Positions 34,241 to 36,757 of a stretch of 36,757 nt of DNA are shown one piece after another (positions within the stretch are counted from its first letter, which is position 1; each line of letters opens with the position of its first letter). Made by a program: the position numbers and the translations under genes. This DNA comes from Erysipelotrichaceae bacterium (GTDB taxonomy: Bacteria; Bacillota_I; Bacilli_A; Erysipelotrichales; Coprobacillaceae): the NCBI GenBank assembly GCA_021770925.1, contig JAETPY010000021.1, forward strand, positions 1 through 36,757. The letters are read 5' to 3'. The notes beneath the pieces were generated by a model, which worked only from the letters and a program-made list of their open reading frames with translations, ran no database searches and was not told where the DNA came from.

Positions 34241-36385
34241 TTAATCTTTAATCATACTTAAACCAACACGATGTTTATTAACATCAACATCAATAACATA
34301 TACTTCAACAATATCTCCTATACTTAGTTTATCCAAAGGATGCTTAATTCTTTCATGTGAAATCTTAGAAATGTGTACTAAACCATCATTTTTTAATCCA
34401 ATATCGATAAAAGCTCCAAAATCGACAACATTTCTAACAGTTCCTTCTAAAACCATTCCAGGTTTTAAATCTTCAATTTTTAAAATATCTTTTTTTAAAA
34501 GCGGAGTTGCATAATTATCTCTTGGAGAACGATTTGGTTTAATAAAACTATCAATAATATCATCCAATGTATAATTATCAATCTGTAATTCTTTTATCAT
34601 TTGTTCTTTATTAAGAGACATAAGTTTGTCAGCAATTTCTTTTGTTCCCAATTCGTTTTCATTAGCTCCAATTAAATTTAATAATTTTTTAGCTTGTAAA
34701 TAATTTTCAGGATGGATAGCCGTTGCATCAAATGGATCATTAGCACCAGGAATCCGTAAAAAACCAATTGACTGCTGATAAGTTTTTGCACCTAATTTAT
34801 TAACATTTTTAATTTCCTCTCGATTAGTAAACTTACCATGTTCATCACGATATTTAATAATATTCTTAGCTACTCCACTATTCAGTCCTGATACATATTG
34901 AAGTAAAGATACCGATGCTGTATTAATATCTACTCCTACACTATTAACGGCTTTTTCTACAACAAAGTCTAACTGTTCTTCCAGTTGTTTTTGTGCTATA
35001 TCATGCTGATATTGACCCACACTAATTGCTTTAGGCTCAATTTTTACTAATTCTGCTAATGGATCTTGTAATCTTCGTGCGATTGATACAGCCGAACGTT
35101 CCTCTACCTGGTAATCTGGAAATTCTTCTTTTGCAAGTTTACTAGCTGAATAAACTGAAGCTCCAGCTTCAGAAATAATTGCATAATCAACATTTAGATT
35201 ATTTTCTTTTATTAATTGTGAAATAAAAGCTTCACTTTCCCTGCTTGCTGTACCATTACCTATTGCAATAATTTCAATTTTATATTTTTCAATAATATCC
35301 AAAAGTATTCTTTTTTCTTTATCATAATTGTTTTTAGGAATCGTAATAAATACTTTGTCAATTTTTAACACTTTTCCTGTTTGGTCAACGACTGCTAATT
35401 TACATCCTGTACGATATGCAGGATCAACTCCTAATACCATTTTGTCTTTTAATGGCGCCTGCATAAGTAATTTTTCTAAATTGATAGAAAATACTTTTAA
35501 TGCTTGTTCGCTAGCTTTTTCTGTTAATTCATTACGTACTTCACGTTCAATTGAAGGTAATAATAAACGATTTAGGCTATCTTCAACAGCTTTTAATAAA
35601 TAGTCATTAACACTGCTATTTCTATTTTTAGTTACTCCACGGTAAATATATTGAATTAAAAAATCTTTATCCATAACAATATTAACAGTAATGACTTTTT
35701 CATTTTCAGCACGATTTATTGCCAAAATTCGATGAGAAACAATTCGATTAACTCGTTCGTGATAATCATAATACATTTCATACGTTTTGGTTTCATCAGG
35801 ATTTTTCTTTTTAACTTTTGTTTCGATTACTCCTGATTTATACATAATATCTTTAACAAATTTACGATATTTGATATCATCGCTAACAACTTCTGCAATA
35901 ATATCTAAAGCCCCCTGAATTGCATTTTCAATAGTTTCTACTTTTTCGTTTATATATTTTTTTGCTTCTTCATTAATATCACCTTTGGGTAAAGACAATA
36001 TCCATTTACTCAATGGTTCTAATCCTTTAGCTTTGGCTTCTGTTGCTTTTGTCTTTCTTTTTTCTTTATAAGGGCGGTATAAGTCCTCTACTTCATTTAA
36101 TTTAGTAGCATTTAAAATATCAGCTTTTAATTGATCAGTCAACATTCCTTTTTCATCTATTAATCTAATAACATCTTCTTTACGTTTTAATAAACTAATC
36201 TGATATTGATAATACTTATCAATGTTTCTAATCTGATCTTCATCTACCCCCCCTGTTGCTTCTTTACGATAACGGGCAATAAAAGGAACAGTATTCCCTT
36301 GTTCTAATAATGATAAAACTGCAATTATTTGCTTTTCAGCTATTTCTAGTTCTTTTGCAGCTATTTTAATAATTTCTTCGTTCAT
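34241..36385 (-). CDS. tex: Tex-family transcription accessory protein
   Basis: Tex (714 aa) is a conserved RNA/DNA-binding protein, probably acting on RNA polymerase or mRNA. The order is: N-terminal helical region (NTVPFIARYRKEATGGVDED), YqgF RNase H-like domain (VLGVDPAYRTGCKLAVVDQT and AIGNGTASRESE), helix-hairpin-helix region (NTASVSLLQYVSGLN) and a C-terminal S1 domain (LEGTVRNVVDFGAFIDIGL). AAGGAG precedes the ATG. It lies upstream of the YiiX-like lipoprotein. A -10-like TGATATAGT lies about 30 nt upstream. Confidence 0.96.
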   Translation of the reverse strand: MNEEIIKIAAKELEIAEKQIIAVLSLLEQGNTVPFIARYRKEATGGVDEDQIRNIDKYYQYQISLLKRKEDVIRLIDEKGMLTDQLKADILNATKLNEVEDLYRPYKEKRKTKATEAKAKGLEPLSKWILSLPKGDINEEAKKYINEKVETIENAIQGALDIIAEVVSDDIKYRKFVKDIMYKSGVIETKVKKKNPDETKTYEMYYDYHERVNRIVSHRILAINRAENEKVITVNIVMDKDFLIQYIYRGVTKNRNSSVNDYLLKAVEDSLNRLLLPSIEREVRNELTEKASEQALKVFSINLEKLLMQAPLKDKMVLGVDPAYRTGCKLAVVDQTGKVLKIDKVFITIPKNNYDKEKRILLDIIEKYKIEIIAIGNGTASRESEAFISQLIKENNLNVDYAIISEAGASVYSASKLAKEEFPDYQVEERSAVSIARRLQDPLAELVKIEPKAISVGQYQHDIAQKQLEEQLDFVVEKAVNSVGVDINTASVSLLQYVSGLNSGVAKNIIKYRDEHGKFTNREEIKNVNKLGAKTYQQSIGFLRIPGANDPFDATAIHPENYLQAKKLLNLIGANENELGTKEIADKLMSLNKEQMIKELQIDNYTLDDIIDSFIKPNRSPRDNYATPLLKKDILKIEDLKPGMVLEGTVRNVVDFGAFIDIGLKNDGLVHISKISHERIKHPLDKLSIGDIVEVYVIDVDVNKHRVGLSMIKD

Positions 36386-36471
36386 AATAACTCCTTATAA
36401 TAATAATATTTCAACTATATCATTTTATCCAAATTTAATAAAATATCAACTATTGAAAAAAATTTTTTAAT

Positions 36472-36496
36472 AAAAAGGAAGCCAACAGCTTCCCTT
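36472..36496 (-). terminator. Terminator of the surface protein gene
   Basis: GGAAGC (36477-36482) and GCTTCC (36488-36493) form a 6-bp stem with a 5-nt loop, extended by AAG/CTT around a bulge. TTTTT follows on the minus strand. Confidence 0.7.
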
Positions 36497-36505
36497 TAAA
36501 ATAAA

Positions 36506-36757
36506 TTATTTCTTTTTAGACAAATATATAATTGTACTCAATGAAGCAGCCATTCCTAATGCTGCTGTTAAGTTTGTAATATCTCCAGTATCTACTGCTG
36601 CAATATTATCTCCTGATTTTACAACTGTAGAATTTTCTACTGGTTCACTAGATACTTCTGTTAATTCAACCATTGCTTTTGCTAGAACATCTTTTGCATT
36701 ATCTACTTCCTTTTGTGTTGCTTCTGGATCATTTAATACTGCTGCTGCTTTATTTAA
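36506..36757 (-). CDS. Cell-surface protein with FIVAR repeat, C-terminal fragment
   Basis: Only the last 83 residues are in the window. VLNDPEATQKEVDNAKDVLA and KAMVELTEV form the end of a FIVAR domain, a three-helix repeat of surface glycoside hydrolases and adhesins. After a Ser/Val-rich linker comes VDTGDITNLTAALGMAASL, a hydrophobic segment and a KKK tail. This has the layout of a sortase signal, with VDTGD at the place of LPxTG, so anchoring by a sortase with a divergent motif, or simple membrane anchoring, is inferred. The terminator at 36472-36496 follows. Confidence 0.75.
   Translation of the reverse strand, partial: LNKAAAVLNDPEATQKEVDNAKDVLAKAMVELTEVSSEPVENSTVVKSGDNIAAVDTGDITNLTAALGMAASLSTIIYLSKKK

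Noticed and set aside
36400-36757. tRNA or rRNA gene search at this edge and elsewhere in the window.
   Set aside because: No cloverleaf, GGTTCRANYCC loop or rRNA-like GC-rich block was found on either strand.

Overview
The window is a chromosomal segment of a very AT-rich, low-GC Gram-positive bacterium. Most features point to a spore-forming gut Firmicute of the Erysipelotrichia/Coprobacillaceae type. There are strong AGGAGG-type ribosome binding sites, a GatCAB amidotransferase, Bacillus-like gene order (pcrA, ligA, camS, gatC, gatA, gatB; ylbD, ylbE, ylbF, rsmD, coaD), a YjcZ-like sporulation peptide, and a GatA signature (TGDS) that I remember from Mollicutes. The taxon is an inference; there is no rRNA in the window.

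Bases 1-17324 are housekeeping genes, all on the minus strand. Reading with transcription from the right: an UPF0223-ftsW-ylbD-ylbE-ylbF-rsmD-coaD operon (17324 to 13901); a pyrimidine operon pyrB-pyrC-pyrK-pyrD (13724 to 9917) with its own promoter and a leader that can fold as a transcription attenuator; pcrA (9796 to 7652); then ligA-camS-gatC-gatA-gatB-unknown membrane protein, closed by a terminator at 131-153. The start of an RlmCD-type rRNA methyltransferase lies at the left edge.

Bases 17437-18300 run on the plus strand: a Cys/Gly-rich YjcZ-like peptide and peptide deformylase. The deformylase promoter sits inside a long inverted repeat that can hide its ribosome binding site. Bases 18338-21430 are accessory. 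They hold an unrecognised operon of two paralogous small secreted proteins plus a membrane protein, with an upstream short ORF and repeated promoter-proximal motifs. Beside it are a decayed duplicate of the membrane gene, two small membrane proteins and a stretch rich in nested inverted repeats.

Bases 21575-30790 form a nitrogen/sulfur metabolism block: glnK-amt followed by metY, a flavodoxin-like protein, an LppM-like lipoprotein, PPi-dependent phosphofructokinase, and a MocR regulator divergent from cysK. A second cysK faces the first. Bases 31180-32471 hold an XRE regulator and a DUF1697 pseudogene broken by a 233-bp MITE-like element with imperfect inverted termini and an exact CTGTAT duplication. 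Removing the element rejoins the protein. Bases 32984-36757 carry an IscR-like Rrf2 regulator, a YiiX-like lipoprotein, tex, and the C-terminus of a FIVAR-domain surface protein.

The least explained parts are the secreted-protein operon with its decayed neighbour (18338-20950), the MITE-like insertion, the pyr leader, and the inverted repeats that surround the promoters of def and pfp. No tRNA, rRNA or CRISPR array was seen.
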